The notes: generated by a model from the sequence alone, not told the origin. 22,211 nucleotides of DNA from Streptomyces sp. NRRL F-6676 (GCF_000725625.1 NZ_JOHS01000077.1:1-22211); one strand, 5' to 3'. Positions 8,241 to 16,784 are shown, counted from the first letter of the stretch. Program-made: numbers and translations.

Positions 8241-8330
8241 TTCATCGTCGCACAGAACCTCCCTGAATGGGTAGGTAAATTGCCCCGAAGGTTGAATGAC
8301 GACTACCTGTCCGTTGGGGATGCTCGTTGT
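8241..8330. promoter_or_regulatory. 90-bp divergent promoter region between luxR-type gene and hxlB
   Basis: Both genes must start from this short gap. An imperfect inverted pair GGTAG (8270-8274) and CTACC (8303-8307) may be an operator. TTGCCC (8280-8285) with TACCTG (8304-8309) is a weak candidate promoter for hxlB. GGGGA at 8316-8320 is the likely hxlB ribosome site. Confidence 0.4.
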
Positions 8331-8924
8331 GTGAACGAAACGCTCTTGGAATCACCCCGTCCCGTGCGGCCGTCCTGGAAGGACAGCAGCGCGCTCGTCG
8401 TGGCGGAGGCGACCCGAGCGGTCGAGGCCATTGCCCCCGGGGAAGCCGAACGCCTGCTCTCCGCCACGACTGCGGCGTCGAGGGTCTTCATTCTCGGGCA
8501 GGGGCGCTCGGGCATCGCTCTGCGTGCCCTGGCCATGCGGCTGATGCACCTCGGGCTCCGCGTGCATGTCGTCGGTGACGCTACGGCGCCGGCCATCGCG
8601 GCGGGAGACCTCCTGCTGATCGCCTCAGGCTCGGGACGCACCCCCTCGGTGCTTACTGCGGCCCGGTCCGCCATCGCGGCAGGCGCCGAGGTGGCGGTCA
8701 TCACCGCCGCTCCGCACTCGCCCCTGGCCTCCCTGACGCCGACCGTTCTGGTCGTACCCGCGGCCGCGAAGCGGGACCGGTCCGGGCAGGCCTCGGCCCA
8801 GTACGCCGGCAGCCTGTTCGAGCAGGTGCTGTGGCTCCTCGGAGACGGGTTGTTCCACGCGCTCTGGCAGCGCAGCGGTCTCACGGCCGACGAACTGTGG
8901 GCCCGCCACAGCAATCTCGAATGA
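8331..8924 (+). CDS. hxlB: 6-phospho-3-hexuloisomerase (RuMP pathway)
   Basis: This 197-residue SIS-domain protein matches the usual length of hexulose-phosphate isomerase (PHI), which converts D-arabino-3-hexulose 6-phosphate to fructose 6-phosphate. SIS motifs are visible: [10 protein letters not shown] (sugar-phosphate loop), [20 protein letters not shown] and [16 protein letters not shown]. The open frame extends far upstream, but those codons lie antisense to the LuxR-type gene. The GTG at 8331, ten bases after GGGGA, gives the correct N-terminus. It is first in a same-strand run with hxlA, 77 bp downstream. Other SIS isomerases look similar, but adjacency to hxlA makes the assignment firm. 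Confidence 0.92.
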   Translation: MNETLLESPRPVRPSWKDSSALVVAEATRAVEAIAPGEAERLLSATTAASRVFILGQGRSGIALRALAMRLMHLGLRVHVVGDATAPAIAAGDLLLIASGSGRTPSVLTAARSAIAAGAEVAVITAAPHSPLASLTPTVLVVPAAAKRDRSGQASAQYAGSLFEQVLWLLGDGLFHALWQRSGLTADELWARHSNLE

Positions 8925-9001
8925 CCTGCGCGGCATACGCCCGCAGAACCACGAACGCCCGGGAGACCGCCGGGCGACTCACGCCGGAAGGAAACACCGT
9001 C

Positions 9002-9631
9002 ATGCGACTGCAGGTAGCCATCGACCTATTGACTACGGAAGCCGCCCTGCGGCTGGCCGGGCAGGTCGCTCCCTACGTCGATGTCATCGAACTGGGCACC
9101 CCGCTGATCAAGAGCGAGGGCATGTCCGTCATCACGGCGGTCAAGAACGCCCACCCCGACAAGACCGTCTTCGCGGACCTGAAGACCGCCGACGCCGGTG
9201 AGCTGGAGGCACGTCTCGCCTTCGACGCCGGCGCCGACCTGGTCACCGTTCTGGGTACGGCCGACGACTCCACCATCAACGGCGCGGTCGTCGCCGCCCG
9301 CGCCGCTTCCAAGGGCGTGGTCGTCGACCTCATCAACGTCACGAACAAGGCCACGCGTGCCAAGGAAGCGCACGCCCTGGGGGCGGTGTTCGTCGAGTTC
9401 CATGCCGGGCTGGACGAACAGGCCCTGCCCGGATACAGCCTCCAGGCGCTTCTGGATGCCGGTTCGAGCTCGGGGGTCCCGTTCTCCGTCGCCGGCGGCG
9501 TCAGCACAGCCACCATCGCCGCGGTACAGGACTCCGGCGCCCGGACCGCCGTGGCAGGCAGCGCCATCTACAGCGCGAACGACCCAGCTGCGGCGGCGGC
9601 CGCCCTGCGCGCCCTGATCAGCCGCCCCTGA
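9002..9631 (+). CDS. hxlA: 3-hexulose-6-phosphate synthase (RuMP formaldehyde fixation)
   Basis: This 209-residue protein of the orotidine-phosphate-decarboxylase superfamily condenses formaldehyde with ribulose 5-phosphate. Diagnostic segments are [14 protein letters not shown] at the N-terminus, [26 protein letters not shown] (catalytic Asp-x-Lys-x-x-Asp), [10 protein letters not shown], and the phosphate loop [10 protein letters not shown] followed by AVAGSAIY. The ATG at 9002 follows GGAAGGAA (8986-8993) at good spacing, so the longer upstream frame is not used. Gene order is hxlB then hxlA, with a mycothiol-dependent formaldehyde dehydrogenase 53 bp further on, placing assimilation and oxidation of formaldehyde in one transcription unit. 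Keto-gulonate-phosphate decarboxylases are relatives, but the PHI neighbour favours HPS. Confidence 0.94.
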   Translation: MRLQVAIDLLTTEAALRLAGQVAPYVDVIELGTPLIKSEGMSVITAVKNAHPDKTVFADLKTADAGELEARLAFDAGADLVTVLGTADDSTINGAVVAARAASKGVVVDLINVTNKATRAKEAHALGAVFVEFHAGLDEQALPGYSLQALLDAGSSSGVPFSVAGGVSTATIAAVQDSGARTAVAGSAIYSANDPAAAAAALRALISRP

Positions 9632-9684
9632 CCGGGCTCGGCACAGCACCGTTCAACGACAACACAGCAAGCAAGGTGAACAAC

Positions 9685-10770
9685 GTGGCACAGCAAGTTC
9701 AGGCAGTGATCGCACCGGGCAAGAACGAGCCGGTCCGGGTGGAGACGATCGTCGTGCCGGATCCCGGCCCCGGCGAGGCCGTGGTGAAGATCCAGGCGTG
9801 CGGCGTCTGCCATACCGACCTTCACTACAAGCAGGGCGGCATCGGCGATGACTTCCCGTTCCTGCTCGGTCATGAGGCCGCAGGTGTCGTGGAGTCCGTC
9901 GGCGAGGGCGTCACCGACGTCGCCCCCGGCGACTTCGTCATCCTTAACTGGCGGGCGGTGTGCGGCCAGTGCCGTGCCTGCCGGCGCGGGCGCCCCTGGT
10001 ACTGCTTCAACACCCACAACGCGAAGCAGAAGATGACCCTGCTGGACGGCACCGAGCTCACGCCGGCCCTCGGCATCGGCGCGTTCGCCGAGAAGACCCT
10101 CGTGGCGGCCGGCCAGTGCACCAAGGTCGACCCCGAGGTTTCCCCGGCCGTCGCCGGACTGCTCGGCTGCGGCGTGATGGCCGGCATCGGCGCCGCCATC
10201 AACACCGGCCAGGTCGGCCGGGGCGACTCCGTCGCCGTCATCGGCTGCGGCGGCGTCGGCGACGCGGCGATCGCCGGGGCCCGGCTGGCCGGCGCGGCGA
10301 AGATCATCGCGGTGGACATCGACGACCGCAAGCTCGAGATGGCGAAGACGATGGGCGCCACCCACACCGTCAACTCCCGCACCAGCGATCTGGTCGGGGA
10401 GGTCCGCGCGCTCACCGGCGGACACGGTGCCGATGTCGTCATCGATGCGGTCGGCCGCCCCGAGACCTACCGTCAGGCGTTCTACGCCCGTGACCTGGCC
10501 GGCACGGTCGTCCTGGTCGGTGTCCCCAACCCTGACATGATGCTGGAGCTGCCGCTCCTCGACGTCTTCGGCCGCGGTGGCTCCCTCAAGTCGGCCTGGT
10601 ACGGAGACTGTCTGCCCTCCCGCGACTTCCCGATGCTGGTCGACCTGCACCTGCAGGGGCGCCTCAATCTCGGCGCTTTCGTCACCGAGACGATCGGCAT
10701 CGCCGACGTCGAGGAGGCGTTCCAGCGGATGCGCGACGGTGAGGTCCTGCGCTCGGTGATGGTGTTCTGA
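9685..10770 (+). CDS. mscR: S-(hydroxymethyl)mycothiol dehydrogenase (mycothiol-dependent formaldehyde dehydrogenase)
   Basis: This class III-type zinc alcohol dehydrogenase has 361 residues from GTG 9685, chosen because AAGG lies 8 bp upstream; GTG 9676 would add three residues. Catalytic zinc ligands are Cys39 ([10 protein letters not shown]), His63 (GHEAAG) and Cys162 (LLGCGVMAG); structural ligands are Cys93, 96, 99 and 107. The [15 protein letters not shown] segment is typical of actinobacterial mycothiol-dependent enzymes. The NAD fold has GCGGVG near 187-192. The enzyme oxidises the spontaneous formaldehyde-mycothiol adduct to S-formylmycothiol. It overlaps the next gene by one base (TGATG), so the two are translationally coupled. 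It gives the cell a second formaldehyde oxidation route beside fdhA. Confidence 0.9.
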   Translation: MAQQVQAVIAPGKNEPVRVETIVVPDPGPGEAVVKIQACGVCHTDLHYKQGGIGDDFPFLLGHEAAGVVESVGEGVTDVAPGDFVILNWRAVCGQCRACRRGRPWYCFNTHNAKQKMTLLDGTELTPALGIGAFAEKTLVAAGQCTKVDPEVSPAVAGLLGCGVMAGIGAAINTGQVGRGDSVAVIGCGGVGDAAIAGARLAGAAKIIAVDIDDRKLEMAKTMGATHTVNSRTSDLVGEVRALTGGHGADVVIDAVGRPETYRQAFYARDLAGTVVLVGVPNPDMMLELPLLDVFGRGGSLKSAWYGDCLPSRDFPMLVDLHLQGRLNLGAFVTETIGIADVEEAFQRMRDGEVLRSVMVF

Positions 10771-11399
10771 TGGCGGCCCGCATCGACCTCCTGGTCACCT
10801 CCGGGACGTTCGCTCTCGACGGAGGCCAGTGGGACGTCGACAACAACGTCTGGATCGTCGGCGACGACTCCGAGGCGGTCGTCATCGACGCCGCACACGA
10901 TGCCTCGGCGATCGAGGCCGCGCTCGGCGGCCGTAGGCTGCGCGCGATCATCTGCACGCACGCGCACAACGACCACATCGACGCGGCTCCCGCACTGGCC
11001 GAGGCCACCGGCGCACCGATCCTGCTGCACCCCGATGACCTCCCGCTGTGGAAGCAGACGCATCCGGACCGGCTTCCCGACCAGGAGCTGGCCGATCACC
11101 AGATGCTGGAGATCGCCGGAACCCCGTTCCAGGTCCTGCACACTCCCGGCCATTCCCCGGGAGCGGTCTGCCTCTACGCTCCGGCGCTCAACGCGGTGTT
11201 CTCCGGCGACACGCTGTTCCGTGGCGGGCCCGGCGCAACCGGACGCTCCTTCTCGCACTTCCCGACGATCATCGACTCCATCCGGGACAGACTGCTCACT
11301 CTCCCGCCGGCGGTCGCGGTGCACACCGGGCACGGCGACTCCACCACCATCGCAGCCGAGAGCGGACACCTCGGCGAATGGATCGCCCGCGGGCACTGA
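10770..11399 (+). CDS. metallo-beta-lactamase-fold hydrolase, probable S-formylmycothiol hydrolase
   Basis: This 209-residue MBL-fold protein has the full metal set: THAHNDHID (His64, His66, Asp68, His69), His128 in HTPGHSPG, Asp147 in FSGDTLF and His188 in HTGHGDST, as in glyoxalase II-like thioesterases. It begins at the ATG that overlaps the stop of the mycothiol-dependent dehydrogenase. In actinobacteria an MBL protein commonly sits next to this dehydrogenase, and hydrolysis of S-formylmycothiol to formate and mycothiol is the proposed role. That function is inferred from position; the sequence shows only the hydrolase fold and its metal ligands. Two hairpins follow the stop and probably end the operon. 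Confidence 0.85.
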   Translation: MAARIDLLVTSGTFALDGGQWDVDNNVWIVGDDSEAVVIDAAHDASAIEAALGGRRLRAIICTHAHNDHIDAAPALAEATGAPILLHPDDLPLWKQTHPDRLPDQELADHQMLEIAGTPFQVLHTPGHSPGAVCLYAPALNAVFSGDTLFRGGPGATGRSFSHFPTIIDSIRDRLLTLPPAVAVHTGHGDSTTIAAESGHLGEWIARGH

Positions 11400-11406
11400 C
11401 GGCCGG

Positions 11407-11452
11407 CGTTCACGGCACGGGCGGCTCACCTCGCTGCCCCGAGCCGTGAACG
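11407..11452 (+). terminator. inverted repeat after the hxlB-MBL operon
   Basis: CGTTCACGGC (11407-11416) pairs perfectly with GCCGTGAACG (11443-11452) across a 26-base loop, starting 8 bp after the MBL gene stop. There is no T-run. It is immediately followed by a second hairpin. Confidence 0.5.
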
Positions 11453-11453
11453 T

Positions 11454-11476
11454 CCCTGCCGCGGTGGGCGGCAGGG
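11454..11476 (+). terminator. second hairpin, probable operon terminator
   Basis: CCCTGCCGC and GCGGCAGGG form a perfect 9-bp stem with a 5-base loop (GGTGG), directly behind the preceding inverted repeat. Confidence 0.6.
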
Positions 11477-11624
11477 GAACGGGGTCCCGGACCGCCCCGG
11501 GGCAGGCGATGCCCGCTCGCCTCGGGGCGGACCGAGCGCAGTCGTGAGCACTGCGCACGGTCCGGGGGTCTGTAATGCTCATTGCACACCGTGCCTTGCG
11601 CACCAGACAGGCAGAAGACGGAAC

Positions 11625-13526
11625 ATGACCACCACCACACCCCGGCCTGCCGGCCCTGAGGGCATCGGCCAGACCGTGCGTTCCGAGAGCCAGCGCTCGC
11701 CCCTGCGCGACTTCCTGCGCACCGAGACCGGCAGCGCCGTCGCCCTCATCGTCGCTTCCGTCGCCGCTCTCGTGTGGGCCAATGTCTCCCCCGGCTCCTA
11801 CGAGCACTTCTGGGAAACGTCGCTGTCCGTGCACCTGGGGACCGCCGGCGTCGATCTGGAACTGCGCGAATGGGTCAACAGTGGCTTGATGGCCGCCTTC
11901 TTCTTCGTGGTCGGGCTCGAGGCACGGCGCGAGTTCGACATGGGTGAACTGCGGCAGAGAAGCCGGATGACCCTGCCACTGTTCGCCGGCCTGGCCGGGA
12001 TGGGCGTGCCCGTTCTGATCTTCCTGGCCTTCGCCGCCACCACCGATGCCGGCGGAGGCTGGTGCGTGGCCATGTCGACCGACACGGCCTTCGCCCTGGG
12101 CACCCTGGCGCTGCTCGGCAAGCGGCTTCCCGACGCCCTGCGCACCTTCCTGCTGACCGTGGCCATCGTCGACGACGTCGTGGCCCTCGCCGTCATCGCG
12201 TTCGTCTACAGCAGCAACCTCTCGTGGCCGGCGCTGCTGATCGCCCTGGCCCTCTTCGTCGCGGTTCTGGGCATCCGCCGCGCAGGGGTGCGCCACAGCG
12301 TCCCCTACGTCGTCGTCGCCGCGGCCATGTGGGTCGCACTCCTCAAGTCCGGCGTCGACCCCGTAGTGACCGGCCTGGCCCTCGCCATGATCACCTACGC
12401 CTACCCCGCCTCGCGCACAGACCTGGAACGCACCAGCGGCCAGTTCAGGCTCTTCCGGGAGCAGCCCACCCCGGAACTGGAACGCTCGCTGCGCCAGGGC
12501 CTCGCAACGGTGATCTCACCCAACGAACGCCTGGAACCGATCTTCCACCCCTGGTCCAGCTACATCATCGTGCCTCTCTTCGCCCTGGCCAACGCGGGGA
12601 TCCACATCACCTGGGCCGGCTTCACGGACGCTGTGACCTCCCCGATCACGCTCGGCATTCTGATCGCTTTCGTTCTCGGAAAGCCGCTCGGCATCGCCCT
12701 GTGCGCTGCATTCACCACATGGGTCAGCCGTGGCCGTCTGCGGCCGCAGGTGGGCTGGGGCGCTGTTCTGGCCGGCGGCAGTGCCTCCGGCGCCGCCTTC
12801 ACCGTGTCCCTCCTCATCGCCGCTCTTGCTTTCAACGAGGAGCAGCTCACCGAGGCCAAGTACGGCATCCTCGCCACCATCCCCCTCTCCTTCGCCCTCA
12901 CCTGGCTGATCACGGTGGGCATCCGTGCGCTGCCCCGGACGGGACGCGCCCGTGCACTCATGGGAACAGGCGAGAGCATCATCGACCTCTTCGCCCCGGT
13001 CGACGAGGAACGCGACCACATCCGCGGACCCGTGAACGCGCCCGTCACCGTCGTCAAGTACGGCGACTTCGAGTGCCCCTACTGCGCACAGGCCGAGCCC
13101 ATGATGCGCCAGCTCCGGGACGACGTCGGAGGTGACATCCGCTTCGTGTGGCGCCACCTGCCGCTCGACGATGTACACCCCCATGCGCAGCTCGCCGCGG
13201 AGGCGTCCGAAGCGGCGGCCCGGCAGGGCGCCTTCTGGCCGATGCACGACGCACTGCTCGCCCACCAGGGCGAGCTCAGCCCTGAGGATCTGCTGCGCCA
13301 TGCCGAGGACCTCGGCCTTGACGTGAAGAAGTTCGAGCGGGACCTCAGGACCCACACAGTCGCCTCCCGCATCGCGGAGGATGTCGAGTCCGCCGACCGC
13401 AGCGGTGTCGCCGGCAGCCCGACGTTCTTCGTCAACGGCCGGCTGCACCGCGGGGCGTACGATCTCGCCACGCTCACCGAGTCCGTTCGCGCGGCGCAGG
13501 AACGCGCATCTATCACCGAGCGCTGA
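11625..13526 (+). CDS. nhaA: NhaA-type Na+/H+ antiporter with C-terminal DsbA-like thioredoxin domain
   Basis: From ATG 11625 (GAAGACGGA upstream) the product is 633 residues; an upstream GTG at 11544 would add an unlikely Cys/His-rich leader. Residues about 30-435 form the NhaA membrane antiporter: STDTAFALG carries Asp153 and LTVAIVDDVVALAV carries the Asp183-Asp184 pair that binds ions. There are roughly a dozen hydrophobic helices, including IIVPLFALANAGI and LIAFVLGKPLGI. After a linker (about 440-465), residues 468-630 are a DsbA/DSBA-type thioredoxin domain with active site CPYC (484-487) and cis-proline Pro599 (AGSPTFF). NhaA-thioredoxin fusions are known in actinobacteria. It follows the operon terminators, so it is likely transcribed separately; any tie to formaldehyde stress is inference. 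Confidence 0.93.
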   Translation: MTTTTPRPAGPEGIGQTVRSESQRSPLRDFLRTETGSAVALIVASVAALVWANVSPGSYEHFWETSLSVHLGTAGVDLELREWVNSGLMAAFFFVVGLEARREFDMGELRQRSRMTLPLFAGLAGMGVPVLIFLAFAATTDAGGGWCVAMSTDTAFALGTLALLGKRLPDALRTFLLTVAIVDDVVALAVIAFVYSSNLSWPALLIALALFVAVLGIRRAGVRHSVPYVVVAAAMWVALLKSGVDPVVTGLALAMITYAYPASRTDLERTSGQFRLFREQPTPELERSLRQGLATVISPNERLEPIFHPWSSYIIVPLFALANAGIHITWAGFTDAVTSPITLGILIAFVLGKPLGIALCAAFTTWVSRGRLRPQVGWGAVLAGGSASGAAFTVSLLIAALAFNEEQLTEAKYGILATIPLSFALTWLITVGIRALPRTGRARALMGTGESIIDLFAPVDEERDHIRGPVNAPVTVVKYGDFECPYCAQAEPMMRQLRDDVGGDIRFVWRHLPLDDVHPHAQLAAEASEAAARQGAFWPMHDALLAHQGELSPEDLLRHAEDLGLDVKKFERDLRTHTVASRIAEDVESADRSGVAGSPTFFVNGRLHRGAYDLATLTESVRAAQERASITER

Positions 13527-13558
13527 CAGCGGTCCTCGGAATCGGCCCCGGCGTTGTT

Positions 13559-13611
13559 CCTGACCGTTCGCGAGAGACCGGTCCCTGGTCGTGCTGCGGA
13601 TTACGGTCAGG
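13559..13611 (+). terminator. inverted repeat downstream of nhaA
   Basis: CCTGACCGT (13559-13567) pairs perfectly with ACGGTCAGG (13603-13611), 32 bp after the nhaA stop. The 35-base loop is long for a terminator but contains inner pairing (ACC...GGT). Confidence 0.4.
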
Positions 13612-13718
13612 GGCATCACGTACCGGCTGCAGCCCCTTGTGGCCGGTGTCCCGTGGTCCGGCCGGGGGTGCCAGGTTTCCGGTCGCGGATGTGCACAAGT
13701 TCCCCGACAATGACCTTT

Positions 13719-13730
13719 CCGACCGGTCGG
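13719..13730. repeat. 12-bp perfect palindrome near the outer ISL3 end
   Basis: CCGACCGGTCGG is self-complementary and lies about 40 bp outside the end of the ISL3 transposase gene; a related TCGGTCGG follows 13 bp later. It could be an operator or part of an element end. No role can be assigned. Confidence 0.4.
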
Positions 13731-13771
13731 CGTTTCATGGATCGGTCGGTGACCTCCCACCCGTTGGCGGC

Positions 13772-14612
13772 TCATCCCAATCGGGGGTGTAGGAGTTGGG
13801 GTCTGAAGCCGCCGGTCTCGAGCAGGCTTCGGGCGATGTAGTTGGTCAGGTTGCGGAACCCGAGTGCGGAGCCGCGCAGGTGTTCGAGCCGTCCGTTGAG
13901 CGCCTCGGTCGGCCCGTTGCTGGTGCCGGGTCGTTCGAAGTAGGCGAGCACGTCGGCGGCTCGCTTCTTCAGGGTCCGGCCCAGGGTGGTGAGCTCGGTG
14001 AGCACCTTGGGGACGCCGGCGCTGAGGTCGGTGATCAGCTTCTCCATGAGCTCGCGGCCACGTTGCCGGTCCTCGTGGCGATAGGCGGCGATCATGCGCT
14101 GGTAGACACCCCAGGTCGCCTCGACCTCGACGTGAGCGTCATCAACGAACAGCGCGCGTAGCCTGTCGCTCTGCTTGTCGGTGAGCAGGTCCGCGCCGGT
14201 GTGCAGCGTGCGCCGCGACTTGTAGAGCGGGTCGTCCCTGAACCCACGGTGCCCGTGGATCGCGAGTTGGACCCGGCGCCGGCACCTGTCGAGGGCGTCA
14301 CCGGCCAGGCGCACGACGTGGAAGGGATCCATCACCGTGACCGCGTCCGGGATCTCCTCCGCAGCGGCGGTCTTGAACCCGGTGAAGCCGTCCATCGCGA
14401 CCACCTCGACCGCGTCACGGAAGGCGTCGTCGCGGTCGGCGAGCCAGGTCTTGAACGCCGCCTTCGACCGGCCCTCGACCATGTCCAGCAGCCTTGCTGG
14501 GCAGGCGCCATCGCGGACCGGGGTGAGGTCGATGATCACGGTGACGTACTTGTCGCCACGCCTGGTGTGGCGCCAGACGTGCTCATCGACGCCAATGACC
14601 TTCACGCCCTCG
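13772..14612 (-). pseudogene. ISL3-family transposase, C-terminal two-thirds (split gene)
   Basis: This piece encodes the DDE catalytic core: VIGVDEHVWRH (first Asp), VAMDGFTGFK (second Asp region), MDPFHVVRLAGDALDRCRRR, and the end motif GTSNGPTEALNGRLEHLRGSA holding the catalytic Glu, then LGFRNLTNYIARSLLETGGFRPQ. It has no start of its own: upstream of 14612 the frame runs antisense into the istA-like gene. It continues exactly from the N-terminal piece at 20794-21278 once the nested insert is removed, so the gene was intact before the insertion. Confidence 0.9.
14608..14612. repeat. target-site duplication CCTCG, left copy
   Basis: CCTCG directly precedes the left terminal repeat of the IS21-type element and is repeated directly after its right end at 20789-20793. 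Keeping one copy restores the ISL3 reading frame, which supports a genuine 5-bp duplication. Confidence 0.85.
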
Positions 14613-14663
14613 TGTCGGCGTACAAGCGAACGTGCACCACCTCGTACGGATGAAAGTGCACCA
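14613..14663. repeat. left terminal inverted repeat of IS21-type element (three phased blocks)
   Basis: Reading inward: TGTCGGCGTAC, GTGCACCAC (14632-14640), GTACG (14644-14648) and GTGCACCA (14656-14663). The same blocks occur at the right end with the same spacing, while the spacers differ. They are likely IstA-binding sites. Confidence 0.85.
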
Positions 14664-14737
14664 TTCCTGATGCGGTGACGGGGTGCCGGCCGTGAGTCTG
14701 CTGCTGTCGTTTCGGGGCGGCAGGGAGGCGGCTGACG

Positions 14738-16151
14738 GTGGTCTTGGATCCACATCGATGGCTGGAGTTGAGGCGGTTCCGGCCGCTGTACGAGTCCGGT
14801 GCGATGAGCCTGCGGGAGATCGCGAAGGAGACCGGGCTGAACCGCCGGACGGTCAGCAAGTACCTCAAGGACCCGGCCTCGCTCGCGCCGCCGAAGAGAG
14901 AAGTAGCAGATCAGCGGCCTCGGCGGGTGGTGGACGAGGTCGCGCCGCTGATCGACGCGATGCTCAGGTCCGAGATCCTGCTCAAGGGGAAGGTGATTCA
15001 CGAGCGCCTCGTCCAGGAGTACGGGGCCAGCATCAACTACCAGCGGGTGAAGCTCTATCTGCAGGAAGCCCGGCCTCGGATCGCGGACGAGTTGGGCATT
15101 AGCCCGGGCGAGCTCGCGGGCCTGCACCGGCGGTTCGAGGTCGTCCCGGGTGCTCAGGCCCAGGTCGACTGGGGCGACGAAGGCAAGATCCTCGCCCATG
15201 TCGGCATCCCGAAGGTTTACTCCTTCCACATGACGCTGTCGTACTCGCGCGACCCGTTCTGCTGCTTCACCACCAGCCAGGACCTGGCGACGTTCTTCGA
15301 CTGCCACCGGGCCGCGTTCGCGCACTTCGGCGGGGTGCCGATGAGCATCGTCTACGACCGCACCAAGACGGTCGTGCGTCGGCACGTCGCCCCCGGGTGA
15401 GGCGGTTCCGTTGCATCCGGAGGCGGTCGCCTTCGCCGGGCACTACGACTTCGACATCGATGTGCTGGCCGCCTACCGGCCCCAGGGCAAAGGCCGGGTC
15501 GAGCGCCAGGTCGGCATCGTCCGCGACCATGTCCTGGCCGGTCGGGCGTTTGCCTCCATCGAGGAGCTGAACGCCGCCTTCGCTGCCTGGGTACCACTGC
15601 GGCGGGCGAAGGTCCACGGCACCCACGGCGAAGTCATCGGACACCGGGCCGTGCGCGACCACATGGCCCTGCGTCCGCTGCCGGCGACCCCCTACGTGGT
15701 CACCCAGCGGCATCTGCGGCATGTCGGCAAGGACTGCCTGGTCGCCTTCGACGCGAACCTCTACTCCGTTCCCGCCCGGAAGGTCCGCCCCCGCCAGCTG
15801 GTCGAGGTCCGGGCCACGAAGTCCCAGGTCAGCCTGCACTCCACCGTCCCCGACACAGGTGGCCAGACCTTGTTGGCCGTTCACCCGCGGGCTGTTGGAC
15901 GAGGCGCCCGCATCGTGGATGAGACGCACTGGGACGGCCTTCCCACCGGTGCCGGCCGCCGCGTCACCACCGGCGACGCTCTGCCTTCGCCCCGCCGCGG
16001 CCAGCCGTCGAAGGCGGAGGCCGGACCGCTGCAGGCTCTGCTGAACCGGGCCGCCGCCGCGAACGTCGAGGTCGGCCGCCGTCCGCTGTCGGTCTATGAC
16101 GAGCTGACCGGCACCCGACCCTTCACCGCCCCGACCAAGGAAGCCCGTTGA
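14738..16151 (+). pseudogene. istA: IstA-type IS21 transposase, frameshifted
   Basis: A GTG start at 14738 follows GGGAGG (14723-14728). The first frame gives 220 residues with an HTH (MSLREIAKETGLNRRTVSKYL, about 23-43) and two catalytic Asp (QVDWGDEGK, Asp144; IVYDRTK, Asp207), then stops at 15398-15400. The remaining frame resumes at once with the conserved EAVAFAGHYDFDIDVLAAY and GKGRVERQ, which holds the catalytic Glu. Leaving out one T at 15398 joins the halves into 470 residues, the normal IstA length. This is most simply a single-base insertion; programmed frameshifting or sequencing error are alternatives. The second frame overlaps istB by 4 bp (TTGA). Confidence 0.88.
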
Positions 16152-16768
16152 GCGAGCTGACCAGCACCCGCATCCGCACCACCGCCGCCAAGCTCGGCCT
16201 GCCGCACCTGGCCGAGGCCCTGAACCAGTACGTCCAGCGGGCCAACGAGGCCAAGATGGGCTACCTCGACCTGCTCGACCTGGTGCTGTCCGAGGAACTC
16301 GCCGTCCGCGACGACCGCCGCTTCCGCAACGGCCTGCGGCTGTCGAAGCTGCCGCACCACAAGACGCTGGAGGACTACGACTTCTCCTTCCAGCCCGACC
16401 TCGACCCGCGCAAGGTCAAGGACCTGGCCACCCTCTCCTTCGTCGAGGACAAGGCCAACGTCGCTCTGCTCGGGCCGCCAGGGGTCGGCAAGACGCACAT
16501 CGCCGTCGCCCTGGCGGTCGCGGCCTGCCGGGCCGGCTACTCGATCTACTTCACCAGCCTCGACGACATGGTCCGCCACCTCAAAGCCGCTGAGGACCAG
16601 GGCCGGCTGATCAGCAAGCTCACCAGCTACCTCCGCCCCGCGGTCCTCGTGGTCGACGAGGTGGGCTACCAGCCGCTGGAGCGGACCGAGGCGAACCTGG
16701 TCTTCCAGGTCATCTCCAAGCGTTACGAGAAGGGCTCGATCATCCTGACCTCGAACAAGACATTCGGC
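16148..16768 (+). pseudogene. istB: IstB-type AAA+ ATPase, N-terminal part (split gene)
   Basis: A TTG start overlapping the istA stop opens 207 codons of the IS21 helper ATPase: Walker A GPPGVGKTH (109-117), Walker B VLVVDEVGY (166-174) and sensor region GSIILTSNKTFG. After Gly207 the sequence leaves the family abruptly and runs about 36 unrelated residues to a stop. The missing 50 C-terminal codons (EWGQVFGDEVLATAILDR and on) are found in frame at 20584-20733. Joined, they make a 256-residue IstB of standard length. The break marks the left end of the innermost element. Confidence 0.92.
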
Positions 16769-16773
16769 AAAGC

Positions 16774-16784
16774 GCACATGTTCC
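16774..16784. repeat. left inverted repeat of innermost element
   Basis: GCACATGTTCC lies 5 bp inside the left junction and matches 10 of 11 bases of the inverted copy at 20562-20572. It forms one arm of an imperfect dyad (16775-16796): CACATGTTC, 4-bp spacer CGGC, then GAACCTGTG. Such a layout is what a tyrosine-recombinase core or binding site would look like. Confidence 0.55.

Noticed and set aside
6669..8330. A long plus-strand open frame continuous with hxlB
   Set aside because: Its first 550 or so codons lie antisense to the LuxR-type gene, which has a clear HTH; only the part from GTG 8331 has SIS motifs.
10482..12296. A 604-codon minus-strand open frame
   Set aside because: It is a high-GC shadow of the dehydrogenase, MBL and nhaA genes, with low-complexity composition and no motif.
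13761..13780. Outer terminal repeat and target duplication of the ISL3 element
   Set aside because: GGCTCATCCC at 13769 and the candidate near 21291-21301 match only partly, and the flanking 8-bp sequences do not agree, so no boundary is claimed.
14613..15385. N-terminal extension of the ISL3 C-terminal piece
   Set aside because: These codons are antisense to istA; the real N-terminus is at 20794-21278 beyond the inserted element.
15391..16151. The downstream istA frame as an independent gene starting at TTG 15411
   Set aside because: It begins in the middle of the conserved IstA catalytic core and joins the upstream frame once one base is removed.
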